Shown: one piece after another, positions 1 through 12,611 of the stretch
Numbering within the stretch: the stretch's first letter is position 1
How the letters are laid out: each line of letters starts with the position of its first letter
Source: Liolophura sinensis
Lineage: Eukaryota; Mollusca; Polyplacophora; Chitonida; Chitonidae
Assembly: GCF_032854445.1 (NCBI RefSeq)
Contig: NC_088307.1
Location: forward strand, 7,452,017-7,516,016
Length of the DNA stretch: 64,000 bases
Direction: 5' to 3'
Notes under the pieces: model-generated
Databases searched by the model: none
What the model was told of the DNA's origin: nothing
Seen by the model: only the letters and a program-made list of their open reading frames with translations
Made by a program: the position numbers and the translations under genes

Positions 1-652
1 TTTGCTGACCGCTGTTTTGGTGGCCTTGGCGGTCCACTTATCTGTTTCCTGATTCCTCCATCTGCAAACTTGACCATGGTCATACGCCTGAAATCTTTTT
101 GGGCACGGCCTTTTAATCTCCAGCCAGAAACAAATAAATAAATCTTTTCAAGTCATTGAATACTAGTGTTTTGAATGTAGGGTGGAATTTATTTTTTCCT
201 CTGCATTCACCAATAATGTGAAGGGTGTCGGCTCTTACTGGTGTTCCTAAGTTTCTAAGCTTATGTTCATAAGTGAAAGTGTGCCGGCAAATTGAAGTTT
301 TCAGTCTTGGTTTTGAAGTGAATTGGAAGGTTGCTCAGTGGAAGCTAAACTGTAGGGTATAGACGAGAGTAGAGTATGTGGATGCACTGTGAGGAGTAAC
401 GAAGTTTGGCTGAAAATTGTCTCTGTCAAAATGTGAACAGGAAACACAGAAAAGAGCGAAAAAAAAAAATTGAATAGAGTTGACGATCGTGTAATGAATG
501 ACCGACTGGCATTGCTGTCTCAGAAAGAGAGACATTTGCTGACAGTTTACTTAATTCTGCTTCATGTAGTTCCATTCATTCAAAGCAGGGTGTCAATGCC
601 CGGCATTGTTGATGTTAAAAGTTTTACCCTATCAGAGTAACTTTAACAACAG
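1..652. other. no gene recognised; probably TTF1-like intron
   Basis: I see no exon I can support here. The stretch is AT-rich with a short A-run near 460. The next downstream sequence is a Myb/SANT exon that begins with a splice acceptor, so this is most likely intron of the TTF1-like gene, whose 5' part lies before the window. Confidence 0.4.
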
Positions 653-3600
653 GGTATTGGAGTACAGAGGAAGAGATCCAGCTGTTGGATGCTATCAGAG
701 CAGTAATGGGGTCAGCTGATGTCACACATCTGTATCACCAGATACCATGGCAACAGGTGGCTGGTCATGTGCCTACCAGGTCAGCTCCTCAGTGCCGAGA
801 GCATTGGTAAGTGTCAATTCTATGCCTTTTCAGTTTGCTGTGAGGAAGTAAAGTTAGTCATGGTGGGTTGCGGGAGAGGAGTGGTGATGTTTTTGGTGTT
901 ACAGTGTCTGGTTGAAGTGTTAAGAGCTTTATTAGCCTTAAAAAAGCATTTCTGATAACCAATTAGTGTAATGTTCAGCACCATAAGTAAGGTTTTATGA
1001 CGTGTAGAAATGCAATTTTTTGGGTGAGGTTTTAGGTCATTTTATATATTTATTTATTTATTTGATTGGTGTTTTACACCGTACTCAAGAATATTTCACT
1101 TATACGACGACAGCCAGCATTATGGGAGAAGGAAACCGGGGAAAACCCATGACTATCCGCAGGTTGCTGGCAGACGTCCCCACGTAGTGCGGGAGAGGAA
1201 GCCTCTCTTGAACTCACAGCGTCCGCATTAGTGGGAGCCTCCTGGGTATTTGCGCCGCGCAGGCATGCTAAGCGTCTTGGTTACAGAGGGCCCCATTTTA
1301 TATACAGTACATGACTGGTGATGACGTTTATACAGACAGAATGTGTATTGTCTTTGTGCTCTATGTGCTATAGGTGGAAAAAGATGGCGTGGACGGTTAA
1401 TAACGAGGGATATCGACAGCAGTGGCGGTCATGTGACAGAAAAAAACTCGTAGAGAAGTAAGCATAGTTTAATAACTGCACACAGTCCAATTCCACAAAC
1501 CCATTTTTGACTTAAGTGTAAGTCACAATTTGGAATACGGTATTAGATTTTATATTTTGGCCCTATAAGTTAAAATTTGGACTACCTCATCTATCTTACA
1601 GATGTGTCAAAAATTTTGACTTCCATGATCAAAAACAAGGTTATAAATTTTGACTTAAGTCACAATTTGGAATACAATATTAGAGCTTATATTTGGGCCA
1701 TATAACTTAAAATTTGGATTTTATTTTGGCGTGCATGTAATGTACCTCCTTGTTGCAGGACGGATTTCCACCGCTCTGTTATCTAGTGCTGCTTCACTGA
1801 GGCGACTTACCGAAGGCAAGTAAGCCGCCCTGCCCGAGCCATTATACTGATAGGGGTCAACCAGTCGTTGCACTATCCTCTTCATGCTGAACACCAAGCG
1901 AGGAAGTTACAACTTCCTCTTTTTAAAGTCTTAGGTGTGACTCAACCCAGGATTGATCCTGAATCTACCGCTCCCAAAGGACTGAAAGAAATGAAGCATA
2001 TGTTCTGCCATGTTTCAGGATTTATGTCATGCCAATCTTTGAAGAGTCAGAAATAGACTGGGATGCTCTTCATCTTATGTTTGACAAGTAAGTTCTCGAC
2101 TTAGACGCATTCACATAACATATGTCTAGAGATAAATTCTTTATATTTAATATAGAGCTTTATTTATTTATATATAGAGGATTGCCCACAGACAGTGGCC
2201 ACGAGGGGTTTTCCTCGACAAGATTATTTACATTTAATTACAAGATTTGGAAAATAATATCTGCTCATGTATAATAATCCACAGATACATGAGTATTTAT
2301 TTAGAATAAGAAATAAAGTGAATGGAAACTTTAAGCCTTACAGATGTAAAGTGTAATCCATCCAATATGAAATGGTTAAACCTTAGGTATAATGTAATAC
2401 TGGTTGTGAACATTGCTTTTAATAACACTTTTTTCAGTAGAATTTACACATAGGATTATATTGAAAATGATGTTACAATGTAGAAATGATTTCTGTGAGT
2501 CATTAAAGATTGCAAGCTTTGTATAACTATACATTTTATTTCTCTACACCACATACCTTGAATGACCTAAACTTTTGCCCAGAAAAGTGAATTTTTAGAG
2601 GCAAATAAATGTTACAAAATATTATTTTTGATGCTGAAACATGTTTCTAGCAGAATATCATTCTAACTTCTAAACAAACCTGAAAGCATCTTTCTACAAC
2701 CAATAAATCTCTCAGAAATAATTAAGCTGAGCAGGTTAGTCATGGTTGAAATCCTAAAGTCCTTTAGGGTGGTTGTCTCAGAATGTTTCAAAATATTGGT
2801 TGCAAAGGCGGTTGAAAAGGTTGAAGGATTAGTCTGTCAATCCTATTAGTCTAACCAAGAACTGTGGCAGTAAGAAGACAAACATCTTAACTCCATATTC
2901 ATGACATGTTCACTTGATCAAGTTTGAACAATATAGCGAGCAATAAACCACCAGCCGTGCTAGGTACCTGACAAACCTCTGGACTACTTTCAGGTGTAGC
3001 TACCTGAAAATCTGATGAACTTCCAAGAGAAATGAACCACAATGCTGTTCGCCGTCATATAAGTGAAATAATCTTGAGTATGTCGTGAAACACTAATCAA
3101 ATAAATAAATAAACCCAAGTGAAATGTTTAGCACTGTTTGGATGAAAGTTGTCGATACTGTCGGCTTGAAGAAGCCAGCACAGCATACTTAATGGGGCTA
3201 TACAGTATTACCTCCCTTTAGGTCACTCTGTCATTAAAAAGGTGTTTTTTTAGGAGTAAGCTCTGGTTAGGTGGGACCTCAGAGAATGGTGATTGGCAAG
3301 TTTTAGAGTTAAAGCGGCATAAACTATTTGAAGACTTAGTTTTAAGACAGATTTTAATTTTGTTAATTTATTTGGAAAGCCTAGAATAAGCCTTATATAT
3401 TTTTGAATCCATTCTTAGATGGTTTTAAACTTCTGGCCCTAGTTAAATACCTTAAACCGGTTTGATAAACTCTTACGCTGAAAAACATTTACTTCATTTA
3501 ATATGTCCTGACATTTCTATGACTGATATAATGGCTTTTTTTACATTTTGTTGTTTAGAAAATATTTGTCATTGTCTTGGCACAACCTACATATTGCATG

Positions 3601-6499
3601 CTTTAATGAACAAGATCCCACTTCTCATCTTAGAGAGGCATTTTGAAGTTGAGTTGGATAACAGAACAAGATATATGGATAACAGCTTGTGTTTATTTGG
3701 AAGCGATAATAAAACTGTTATCAAGCATAATGAACAACCATGGCAACTCTACTTATATAAGCGCATAAGTGAATAGTGTCAACACATAGAGGCGAAGGAT
3801 TACGGGATTACAATAGAAAAAAGAACAATGGTAGATGTGGGCTGAAGATCAGTGGGTGCCTCGATCTGTCACTTCTGAGATTAGTTCACAGTTCACAGTG
3901 GGGATTAGTAGGCCATGGCCATGGTTGACCTGTGGATTTAATCAGCTTCCGTTAGCTTCCTTGTTGTGGTGTTGGTGATGTTCGTCTCCAGTGTCCTGAT
4001 GTTAGACCAGTCAATTTTGTGTTGGGGATTAGATTTGATGTGGTCGGAGATGGCAGATTTGGAATCAAAAACTCTTACTGAGTTCTGATGTTCTTTGGTT
4101 CTGTGCGGTAATAGTCGTGAGGTCTCTCCAATATAGGGGTGGTTGCAGGAGCACTGAATTTGGTTAAATACAGGCTTTTTGTGGGCGGGAGGTTGAGGGA
4201 GGGCTTTTTCCTGAAGCTGATAGGTAACCCTTGATGGTCCGGATGCTGTATCCATGTTAACCATTTCTAAAAGGCGTTTTACTTGGTAGCTGGTTTTGCC
4301 AGTATAGGGAATGGTAATGGTAAAATAGGAGCTGTGACTCACCTGGAAAATAGAGCTCTACAAACAGCCCCAGTAACCTCCCTTTGTTGGATCGGGAAAG
4401 TTGGCGACATCTTTGTCACATTCCGACCGAATGACGATCCAACATAGCTCCTAGACCATCTCAACAAACAACACAGCCGGATAAAATTTACCATGGAAAA
4501 AGAACAGAACCAGAGGTTGCCCTTCTTAGATGTCCTAGTTACCAAAGACAATGACCGTGGCAAACTTCAAACATGCGTTTACCAGAAACCCACTTACACC
4601 GACCAGTACATCAACTTCAAATCCAAACATCCCAGGGGAATAAAAACTGGTATCATCTCAACACCAGTCCGTAGAGCAAAAAACCTATCTTCCACCCAGC
4701 AAAGCTTGAAAGCGGAGATAACTTACCTCAAATCTGTCTTCACTGACCATAACGACTACCCCACAAAACTAACCAACAAGATCATTTAACAAACCCTAAA
4801 ATTATCCAGCACACAGCAACGCCCATTCAGAGACCCGGCACCGATCAGAATTACCATTCCCTATACTGGCAAAACCAGCTACCAAGTCGGACGCCTTTTA
4901 GAAATGGTTAACATGGATACAGTTTTCACCTGCAACTGGACCATCAAGGATTTCCTATCAGCTTCGGGAAAACGTCGTCCCTCAACCCCCTGCCCACCAA
5001 AAGCTACTGTAATCCCTTAATCCTTTACCTCTATGTGTTGACACTATTCACTTATGCGCTTATATAAGTAGAGTTGCCATGGTTGTTCATTATGCTTGAT
5101 AACGGTTTTAGTATCTATACCAAAACGTCGCTTCCAAATAAACACAAGTTGTTATCCATATATCTCATTATGTTGTCCCACTTCTGGCAGTTTCATGCCT
5201 CAAAAGCTAATCTCATGGTGGCTGTCCTGTAACAAGGGAAGTAATTCAGGGCAGGCCTATTGTCTGTTCAAGTGCAACGAATTTTAAACATTCCTCAACT
5301 TTGTGACAGAGAATCACAGTATTGTGGAGTACAGTGTAAAATACTAATTGAATAAATATGAAAAAATGAAGTTTTGATTTTATGGGTTTTTTTTTACCAC
5401 CAGGTCTGTTTCTCCACAATATTTACAGAAGCGCTGGTTTTATCTGAAAACTTTGGTGCCAAACTTTCAAAGAAAGTCATTTGATGGTAAGTACAATCTT
5501 ATCGTGTCCATCTGATCACTTGGGTAACTAACTGGAAAGGTATCCAAAACCAAACTGATATCTACCTCTGAGATCAGGTGGCCATGTTCCCAGCTTAGTT
5601 TCTACATTAACCACTGTGAATTGTGACATTCACTGACCTGGAACTGGGTGCTGTTGCCTGCGCTGTCTTCAAAGTCCCCATATTGTACGCCACAAAAAGA
5701 GGTGTCCCGTGACCTTTAAAGCAGTTCTGAATTCATGTCACCTCATTATTAAGAAAAATATAACTGACTTGTCCACTTTGATAGCATCTGAACTTCACAA
5801 ACAGCCATTTTCGATTGATGGCGCAAAAGTTGATGATGCCTCTGTGGCCATTCGCACTGTGAAATGTTCATTGAAGAGCTCAATTTTTTGCTCGATATTT
5901 TGTAATTATTCGACCATATCTTAAGTGAATTTTCTTGAATTAGTTTTGGGTTTGACGTTTTCCAACACTAAACGTATTGATTAGAAACTAATGGACATGG
6001 TGAATATAAACTCCAAAGTGGTAAAATTTCAGATGGTGTTTGAGTTTTGGTAGCTGTCCATTTAAATCAAAGTATATAGCCAATGTTTCACCTGTTGAAA
6101 TGCACTTTTATTTTCAATCTTTAATCACTAAATGATTTATATATCATACAACATGTGCCACTACAACATGGCACGACAGTACTGTGGCTACAGCTACATG
6201 TAGCTATTATTCAGACAGTTCAATCTGATGGACAACGTGTATTCGGAAAAGGCTTGGTTTCTAAATTTTTGGGATTCAACAAATTTCTTACGAAAGTTGA
6301 AAGCATGAACTAATGAGTAGAGGGGTTTGGTACATGTAGATGAATTGGTGAAAGGTATCTGGTATAGTGTGAGCTACACACTTATCTTTAGTGCCCAATA
6401 AATCTGTGATTATTGTGTTGCATTTCAGAAATCCGTGACTTCTTGTACAACAGATATGACGATGAAGGAAGTGGGAAAGAAGACACCACACGACAATGA
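653..6499 (+). CDS. TTF1: TTF1-like Myb/SANT protein, 3' part
   Basis: Five exons join in phase: 653-806, 1374-1457, 2019-2087, 5404-5486, 6429-6499 (stop TGA 6497-6499). The first encodes a Myb/SANT-type helix set (YWSTEEEIQLLDAIR, then IPWQQVAG and CREHW). The third has EIDWDAL. The fourth reads SPQYLQKRWFYLKTLVP and then FQRKSF, and the last EIRDFLY followed by a short acidic tail. The order 'IDW - P.Y - LK..VP..Q+K+F - EI.D.LY' matches my memory of the C-terminus of transcription termination factor 1, which binds rDNA terminators and stops RNA polymerase I in the nucleolus. The N-terminal part and start codon are before the window. The 3.3-kb fourth intron holds a Penelope-like element. 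ATTAAA at 6529-6534 could be the poly(A) signal. A different Myb-like family such as DMTF1 is the main alternative. Confidence 0.72.
1047..1292 (-). mobile_element. tRNA-derived SINE (family A), near full length
   Basis: Reads on the minus strand from a tRNA-like head (about 1292 downward, ending in GGGCCCC on the plus strand) to the tail, which on the plus strand appears as TTATTTATTTGATTGGTG. The conserved ATATTTCACTTATACG block is present. It lies in an intron of the TTF1-like gene. Confidence 0.85.
1770..1985 (+). mobile_element. second SINE-like family (family B) copy
   Basis: The segment with 'ATGCTGAACACCAAGCGAGGAAG' character and GTGTGACTCAACCCAGGATT matches copies near 9075, 20150 and 40125 (-). 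The core is a ...GAGCGCCAAGCG..GCAG... block followed by TATGACCC and a GGTTCGAT-like B-box. Confidence 0.55.
2088..3649 (+). other. intron 4 of the TTF1-like gene, 5' part
   Basis: AT-rich intron sequence without recognisable coding potential. It contains only a 3' SINE fragment (3045-3115). Confidence 0.6.
3045..3115 (+). mobile_element. SINE family A, 3' fragment
   Basis: The tail block (GCCGTCATATAAGTGAAATA, then CTTGAGTATG and AATCAAATAAATAAATAAA) is present without the tRNA-like head. Confidence 0.7.
3650..5170. mobile_element. Penelope-like retroelement remnant with flanking inverted repeats
   Basis: Two inverted repeats of about 160 bp (3650-3812 and 5012-5170) bracket the element; each contains an 'ATAAGCGCATAAGTGAATAG' block, direct or reversed. 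Inside, 4493-4789 (+) encodes the reverse transcriptase end typical of Penelope-like elements (LPFLDVLVT, VYQKPTYTDQY, NFKSKHP). 4342-3938 (-) encodes a GIY-YIG-type endonuclease end (CSCNHPYIGETSR and DHIKSNPQHKIDW). A block reading ITIPYTGKTSYQV occurs on both strands (about 4247-4320 and 4851-4922), so two pieces face each other. The element sits in intron 4 of the TTF1-like gene and is broken. Confidence 0.8.
5500..5760 (+). repeat. dispersed repeat (family C) copy
   Basis: This segment (TGGCCATGTTCCCAGCTTAG, later ACGCCACAAAAAGAGGTGTC and AATTCATGTCACCTCATTAT) recurs at 10400-10680 and partly at 49740-49830. It is a non-coding interspersed repeat of unknown class. Confidence 0.65.
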
Positions 6500-6584
6500 A
6501 TGAACTTTTTAATTTATAGCCAAGTTTTATTAAAACATGTTTAAGGTGTAGAAGTACATGGTCATGTCTTTGGTTGGTGATGTA

Positions 6585-6625
6585 ACCCGTGACCATCTGT
6601 AGGTTGCTGGCCGACCTTCCCACTC
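6585..6625 (-). mobile_element. SINE family A fragment
   Basis: The block with GACCATCTGTAGGTTGCTGG corresponds to the middle of family A read on the minus strand. It lies just after the TTF1-like gene. Confidence 0.5.
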
Positions 6626-6689
6626 TTAGATTGGTGGTGTATTACTAGTAAATATATCAACATGGTGAAGCATGAACACTTGTATATAA

Positions 6690-7330
6690 TTCACTGAACC
6701 ATTTGCAGCCTAACTCACTGAGTCATTTGCAAACTATCTCACTGAACTATTTGCAGCCTTAATCACTGAGCCATTTGCAACCTAACTTGCTGAACAATTT
6801 GCAACATAACTCACCAAGCCATTTTCAGTGTAACTCATTGAGCCATTTGCAACCAACCTTGCTGAGCCATTTGCAACCTAACTCACTGAACCATTTGCAA
6901 CCTAACTCAGAGCCACTTTCAACCTAACACACTGAGCCATTTGCAACCTAACTTGTTGAGCCATTTGCAACCTGACTCGCTGAGCCATTTGCAAACTAAC
7001 TCACTGAATCATTTGTAACCTAACTCACTGTGTTATTTGCAAACTAACTCACTGTGTTATTTGCAAACTAACTCACTGAGTCACTTTCAACCTAACTCAC
7101 TGAGCCATTTGCAACCTAATTTGCTGAGTCGTTTGCAACCTAACTCACTGAACCATTTGCAGCTTTACTCAGGGAGCCATTTGCAATCTAACTCACTGAG
7201 CCATTTGCAACCTAACTCATTGAACCATTTGTTACCTAACTTGCTGAGCCATTTGTAACCTAACTCATTGAGCCATTTGCAAGCTAACTCACTGAGGCTT
7301 TTGCAACCTAACTCACTGAGCCATTTGTAT
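6690..7330. repeat. minisatellite, unit about 25 bp
   Basis: Roughly 25 imperfect copies of a unit like AACTCACTGAGCCATTTGCA with a CCT linker. An open frame runs through part of it (7037-7258), but the amino acids only reflect the unit, so it is not a gene. It starts about 190 bp after the TTF1-like stop codon. Confidence 0.9.
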
Positions 7331-8820
7331 ATAACCCCAACACAGAAAGAATCAACAGCAAATAATACACCGAGAACCTTACTTTTTTTGGAAGAGAGGG
7401 GTTTAACAGATCCGAACTTTGTAAATCAACTTTAAATCTGGAATTCTCATAAGGCCATGGGATGTGCCATGTTAGAGAAACCTGAAACGTGAAGTTGTGT
7501 CATTCGTATTCCACGTTCATTTGGCTTAAATGGAAAATTGTGTCAGTGTGTCGTCAGCAGAAATGGATTCGTTTTCAGCGTGTGGAAATAACTCAAGCTT
7601 TATTGTTTATAAAAGATAACATTTGATTGACTAAGTGTTTGCTTACTTTGAAATGCGATATTTCATTTATGCAACAAGGATATAAAAGTACAGTGTATCT
7701 TGTATAAACATTATTTGGGATACTTTATCGATATATTTGACCGAGTGTTATCTTTTCTCTTAAAATATGGTCGTGACAGCTTGAAGGAACACTTTTGATA
7801 AAAAACATTTGAGATAGGTCAAAATTTCGTTATTTTTGCAGGAAATCCTGTGTTTCACAAGATATGTTTCAGCTCCGAGCATTCATCAGGTGACAGGAAG
7901 TGTATCTGTTTTATGAAATGAAATTGAACTTCATGGTCACCAAGATGGATTTGTGTGTTTTTAGACTTGAAATGTTGATGTTTCAGTGACAAGTTTTTTT
8001 CCTGTTTGCCACCCAGGAGATGTTCATGGGTTTCCCCTGGATTCTGCCGGGTTTCATCTCACCGTAATGCTGGCCACTGCTCTATAAATGAAATATTCAT
8101 GAGTATTGTGTAAAATTCCAATCAAAATAAACAAAACAATAAATTAGCAAGACAGAACATCTTGCTCGAAACTTTGTTTGTCTGAATGTAAATTGTTATG
8201 ATTCGTACAAGTATTTCGCTTCTTGAGATTTAAAGGCGATTGCTGTGACCACACAGTAAAAGTGCTCATCTTTTAATTACTTGAACTGAGGCGTTGGATT
8301 AATGAGTGCCACCCTGGGTTCGGGAATCCTTGGGAGTTCTTTGCCTTTACTATTCTTGGTAGCCTCGGTGACAGGGGTCTACAGTGTAATTTTGGAATGA
8401 AAACTAGAACCTAAAAAGTTTAAATATTTTGCAACTGGTCCTGCAGTTGTCCAACTTACGAGTAAAACCAACTCTAGGCCTATTGGGTGACCCTGATAAT
8501 TTAGACTTTACCGATACCAGTATATATAGACCTAAGAGGTACCTTGCCGGTAGCAACAACATTGTGGCGTCATGTAAACGGAGATTTTCAAAATTTTCTT
8601 ACTAAACCAAATTGCACTTCAAAGCTGTTGGCAACGAACAAAATCATAATTACCCTACGGGTGACGTAAAATACATATAATTACATTTAGAAAACGGTCG
8701 GAATCAAGGCTTCGAAATAGACATTCGTACACAAGCCGTTAACTGAAAAGTGGACATTCATTGCTAGTAATCGCAAGACTAATTTCCAAAACAACATTCA
8801 AACACAAACCACCAAAGAAC
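7331..8820. other. intergenic, no gene seen
   Basis: AT-rich sequence with no coding signal that I recognise. The only identifiable item is a SINE 3' half at 8020-8140. Confidence 0.5.
8020..8140 (+). mobile_element. SINE family A, 3' half
   Basis: TTCATGGGTTTCCCCTGG, then ACCGTAATGCTGGCCACTGC and a diverged GAAATATTCATGAGTATTG tail match the second half of family A. Confidence 0.7.
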
Positions 8821-8824
8821 TAAG

Positions 8825-8896
8825 GAAGTATATAAAGTAAGGAACTGGAACACATTCATGCAAAGGGAAACAGTCAACAACGTCCAGCAATGATGG
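8825..8896 (+). promoter_or_regulatory. possible TATA promoter and first exon ending at a donor
   Basis: A TATATAAAG box at about 8829-8837 is followed some 50 bp later by CAGCAATGATG and a strong splice donor (GTAAGA) at about 8896. This is the layout of a short first exon with a start codon next to the donor. I could not identify a matching second exon, so it stays a candidate. Confidence 0.25.
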
Positions 8897-9074
8897 TAAG
8901 ATGCGAAAAATATCGTGTACCATGCCAGTTCATAAGTTGTTTAAATATAGTCAAAGTATGTATCGCAGCTGCGCTTTGATAGTACCAGCGGTTTTTTTTC
9001 TCACTCATGTGACGATTAGATAAGTGTGCATATTGGCCCTACTGTGTCTCTCTGGAAGTGCGAGTCCATGTCGC

Positions 9075-9270
9075 CAAAATGCTGCCGCCACTGATGTATC
9101 ATGCCGAGGACACAAAACATGACACTCCATCCCACCCTTCACCGGGCCAACCAGCCATGTTTCCTTGCTGTAACCTCTCTGCTGAGCGCCAAGCGTGGCA
9201 GCAAAATGCTATTATTTCATCTTTGGTATGACCCAACCCGGGTTTGATTCAAGGTCTCCAGACTTCCGTT
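9075..9270 (+). mobile_element. SINE-like family B copy
   Basis: Contains TGCTGAGCGCCAAGCGTGGC and then TATGACCCAACCCGGGTTTG, the two landmarks shared with copies at 1770, 20150 and 40125 (-). The second landmark resembles a tRNA B-box. Confidence 0.6.
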
Positions 9271-9999
9271 CCTATATACTACCTTCATCTTGTTATCCGA
9301 AATAAGCAGTAGCTGTGACAGAGTCACATTTAATATGCTTCAAATATTTCGAAATTTGAATATTTGATTGGTTTGTTTGAGACGTATGACAGGTTACCCA
9401 AATGCTCTGTTATAATCAGCTTGGATGTCTATCATTCTGAGCTATACAAACGACTTTGTGGCAGTTTTGTAGCACACGACTGAACAGAAATCTGCCTTTA
9501 TATATGTTTAAGTACTATTTATAAGTTCATGTCGAAAAAATAGTGAAATGTTTGACCCACAGAACCACGCATCCAGCGCTAACGTAGCGGGCAGCGGATC
9601 TCTGTCTATCTCCCTCTCTTTCTCCCTCCCAGAATTCAATCACAGCTGTTGCATGTCCTGTTTACATATTCGTCCTGTGGCAGTAATTCACTAGCCGTAG
9701 GTCATTTAAACAGGAGTTCTTTGAAAGTCCTCTTCATGTCGAAATCAAACAAACTGAAGAGGAAATTTCGTCTTAAACACATTGGTTATTTAAAAAATCA
9801 CATCATTCTGTCCAGTCATGCTGCATTGCTACCTCATTCAGTGATTCATAGGAGCACGAGTGTAACTACAGAAACTGTGACCTATATAGAACAGCGAAAG
9901 AGTACACGGTCTGCGTGCTCTTGCTTAGTAGGTAGCAGGACCTTGACCAGGCTGGTTCCCTCCCTCTGCCGTCAGATGTGCTAATTGCTTCAGGGACTC

Positions 10000-10230
10000 G
10001 TTCTATGATGCAGTCGTAAACTGCGCCTGGTGCAATTTCCCTGACAACAGTGAAGACAAATGGCACCATGATAAATGTGCTTGAGGTAACGTTGCGACAA
10101 CTTTGTGGAACGAGCCCCTGTTTTACGAAGCAGTCGCAAATTGTGACCGGCGTATTTTCCATGGCAACATACAGTGAAGAGATAAGTCATCGTGGATAAT
10201 GCGCTTGGTGCATTGGTGCTTCATAAAACC
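10000..10230. repeat. about 110-bp imperfect direct duplication
   Basis: Two adjacent segments share GCAGTCGTAAACTGCGCC-like and CAACA..CAGTGAAGA.A blocks and end in similar GATAA.TG.GCTTG sequence. Confidence 0.5.
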
Positions 10231-10400
10231 CAGATCATAGGCCCCAGATGTCATTTTATTGAGGTCATATGTTCCTTTCCCAACTAAAGACGTCCAACAT
10301 TACAACAGAAACTGATACATTGTAACGGCGTAGACGTTACAATACAATCCATATTTGACGTAACAATGGCTCGAAGTCTTGGCTGGTTCCCTGCCATTGA
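10225..10400 (+). repeat. dispersed repeat (family D) copy
   Basis: TATGTTCCTTTCCCAACTAA followed by AGAAACTGATACATTGTA matches 40360-40560. Related pieces with CTAGCGC.ACCTC occur near 11190 and 35340. Confidence 0.55.
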
Positions 10401-10680
10401 CGTCAGATGGCGCCAATTGTTTCATTAAAGGTACGCAGAATACGTCAGGAACCTAGCTCTGAGAGCAGTTGGCCATGTTCCCGGCTTAGCTTCCACATTA
10501 ACCACTCTGAACCGTTTCCCCCGCTAACCTGGAACTTGATCCAGTCACCTGTGCTGTCTCCAAAGTGTCAACGTTGTATGCCACAAAAGAGGTGTTCCGT
10601 TAAAGTAATTTTAAAGTTTTAAAGTAATTCTGAATTCATGTCACCTCATTATGATGGAAAACAAGACCATAGCATCGCAT
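10400..10680 (+). repeat. dispersed repeat (family C) copy
   Basis: Matches 5500-5760 over most of its length, including GCCATGTTCCCGGCTTAGCT and AATTCATGTCACCTCATTAT. Confidence 0.65.
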
Positions 10681-12197
10681 ATAACACAAATGTACCGGTA
10701 ACCGATGCTTCCACTCGAACGGCATCTGAACTTCACAACCTCCATTTTCGAACCACGTGACCCGGGTGGACTCAGCTGCTCTTCCCAAACAATTTGTCAA
10801 TCACCCCTAATATGATGTACATCTCACTGGTTTCAAAAATTATTGCACAAGTTTATCTTTTTCCGAAGGATGCCGAGTGCGACCGATTCTAATTGAAAAT
10901 GGCGGTTAGCGAAGTTTGACTTGCTTCCAATGTAACAGATACATTTATGCTAAATGTGACGTTGTGGTCGTTGTATTATTCATAAATGACTTGGTGATAT
11001 GAAGTAAGTTTTACTGAGGGAGTGCAGGAAACATGTTTTTTTTTAGCGTGCAGCTTTGACATGTTGAGGACAGCGTACTCGAAAACACCGGATTCCAGGT
11101 TTATAAATGGAAGAGTACAGGTCTGTAATTCTGAAAGCTGAGCTGGGAAGAATGAAACAGATCTCAGATCTAGTCTGGATCAAAGTCTTGCTCCACACTA
11201 GCGCCACCTCCGCATTGTTTTAGGCGGGTTATGCTACCCAGTGGAAGAACTTCTGTGGCACTGAGCGGTATGGAGAAGAGACTGGTTGATCGCCGGCATC
11301 GAAGATGTAATGGCACGAAACACTTTCAGGAGAAGAAAACTGACCAAAAAAAATTGGCACTATAGGCTGAAAAGAACACATTTCTTTTCTATCTGGTGAT
11401 GCCTGCTCCATAATTTTACGATTTTTCCTCGCCATACACGCAAAGCCTGAAAACGGCAAAGATGGCATAAATCGCCGAGTCCATCGCGTCCTCCATCTTT
11501 AACATCCTGTAAGTCATGCTGGGGGTGTGTTGCTTCTCAGCCAATGAGAGTCGTTAAAACTGCAGGCTTGTTCGTGTAAACTCGGAACCTGCGTCCAACA
11601 TTTCGGTTTCCCGATCATCAAGTGGAAAACTAACTGCACTGTTCGCTACCTTCTGGGAAGAAGAGTTTTACCGGAAATGTACGAACTCCACTTCGACGGT
11701 TTACGACGGTAATTGTCCTCCTAACACAGAAGACTTCAGGACTAGTTTATAGGCAAAATGGAGTCGCCCACAGCGGATTTTGGCGCTAACTTTATTTATA
11801 ATTTATCAACTTGAAGTACATATTAGAATTTTTTATGCCATGCACCTACGAGGAAATGCATACTCTTTTCAATGGTATTTGATTGGCAACGCCTCTTGGT
11901 AATTTACCGGAGTTTGGTTTTTATCGTAACTGTCCATATAAATGCCTAAATACATGTAGTAGTACACTACACTCCCCACAGCAACATGACTTAAGCAGGA
12001 TGAAGTTAAAAAAATGCAGTGATGTTGCCTACAATTTGCAAGTTTCTTTTCTTTAGCGTGAGCCTCTTTGGGCAGGGAATGTATATACACTTACGGGAAT
12101 TCCCCTCTGCCTTGGTGGCTATATACGTTCCTTAAAAACTTCTTTCAACAATACAGCGTACAAGTCTACGTCACACGTGTAAAAGTTTATCAGTAAT

Positions 12198-12290
12198 TTG
12201 CCAACGGTCTGCGGTTTACTCCGATTTCCTCCACTCATAAAACCGCCGTCACATAAGTGAAAAATTCCTGAGTATATGGGGTGAAAATAC
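12198..12290 (+). mobile_element. SINE family A, diverged 3' fragment
   Basis: GCCAACGGTCTGCGG, CCGCCGTCACATAAGTGAAA and CCTGAGTAT are recognisable remnants of the family A second half. Confidence 0.55.
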
Positions 12291-12611
12291 AATAATAACA
12301 ATGATGATGATGATGATGATGATGAACCACACACGCCATGCAGTTTAAAATCTTCCTCCAAACCTTTGTGAAATATTTCCCGTTGTATAGCCTCAAATGG
12401 TCCGGGCAAGCTAATCATGAATTCCTTACTAAATATGTACATGTAGCTCATCAAGACGCATTTTATTTCTGTTGACTTCTGTTTATTAACAGATGAATAT
12501 TTACAAATATTTGGATGAAATACACATTACATAATCTACTTAAATATGAAGACAAAATGAATCTAGACGGTTCTGTTTTCTATGAAAACAGCGAGACAAA
12601 ACTACGTGGAT

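Noticed and set aside
7037-7258. 73-codon repetitive open frame
   Set aside because: Minisatellite translation, with no start context and no family.
9649-10162. Overlapping open frames of about 100 codons on both strands
   Set aside because: No domain, no splice context, and they overlap a duplicated non-coding repeat.
11229-11468. 79-codon minus-strand frame, considered as a zinc-finger-type N-terminus
   Set aside because: The metal-ligand pattern could not be completed and no following exon was found.
12119-12454. 111-codon minus-strand frame with a serine run
   Set aside because: The serines come from a GAT microsatellite and the rest overlaps a SINE fragment.
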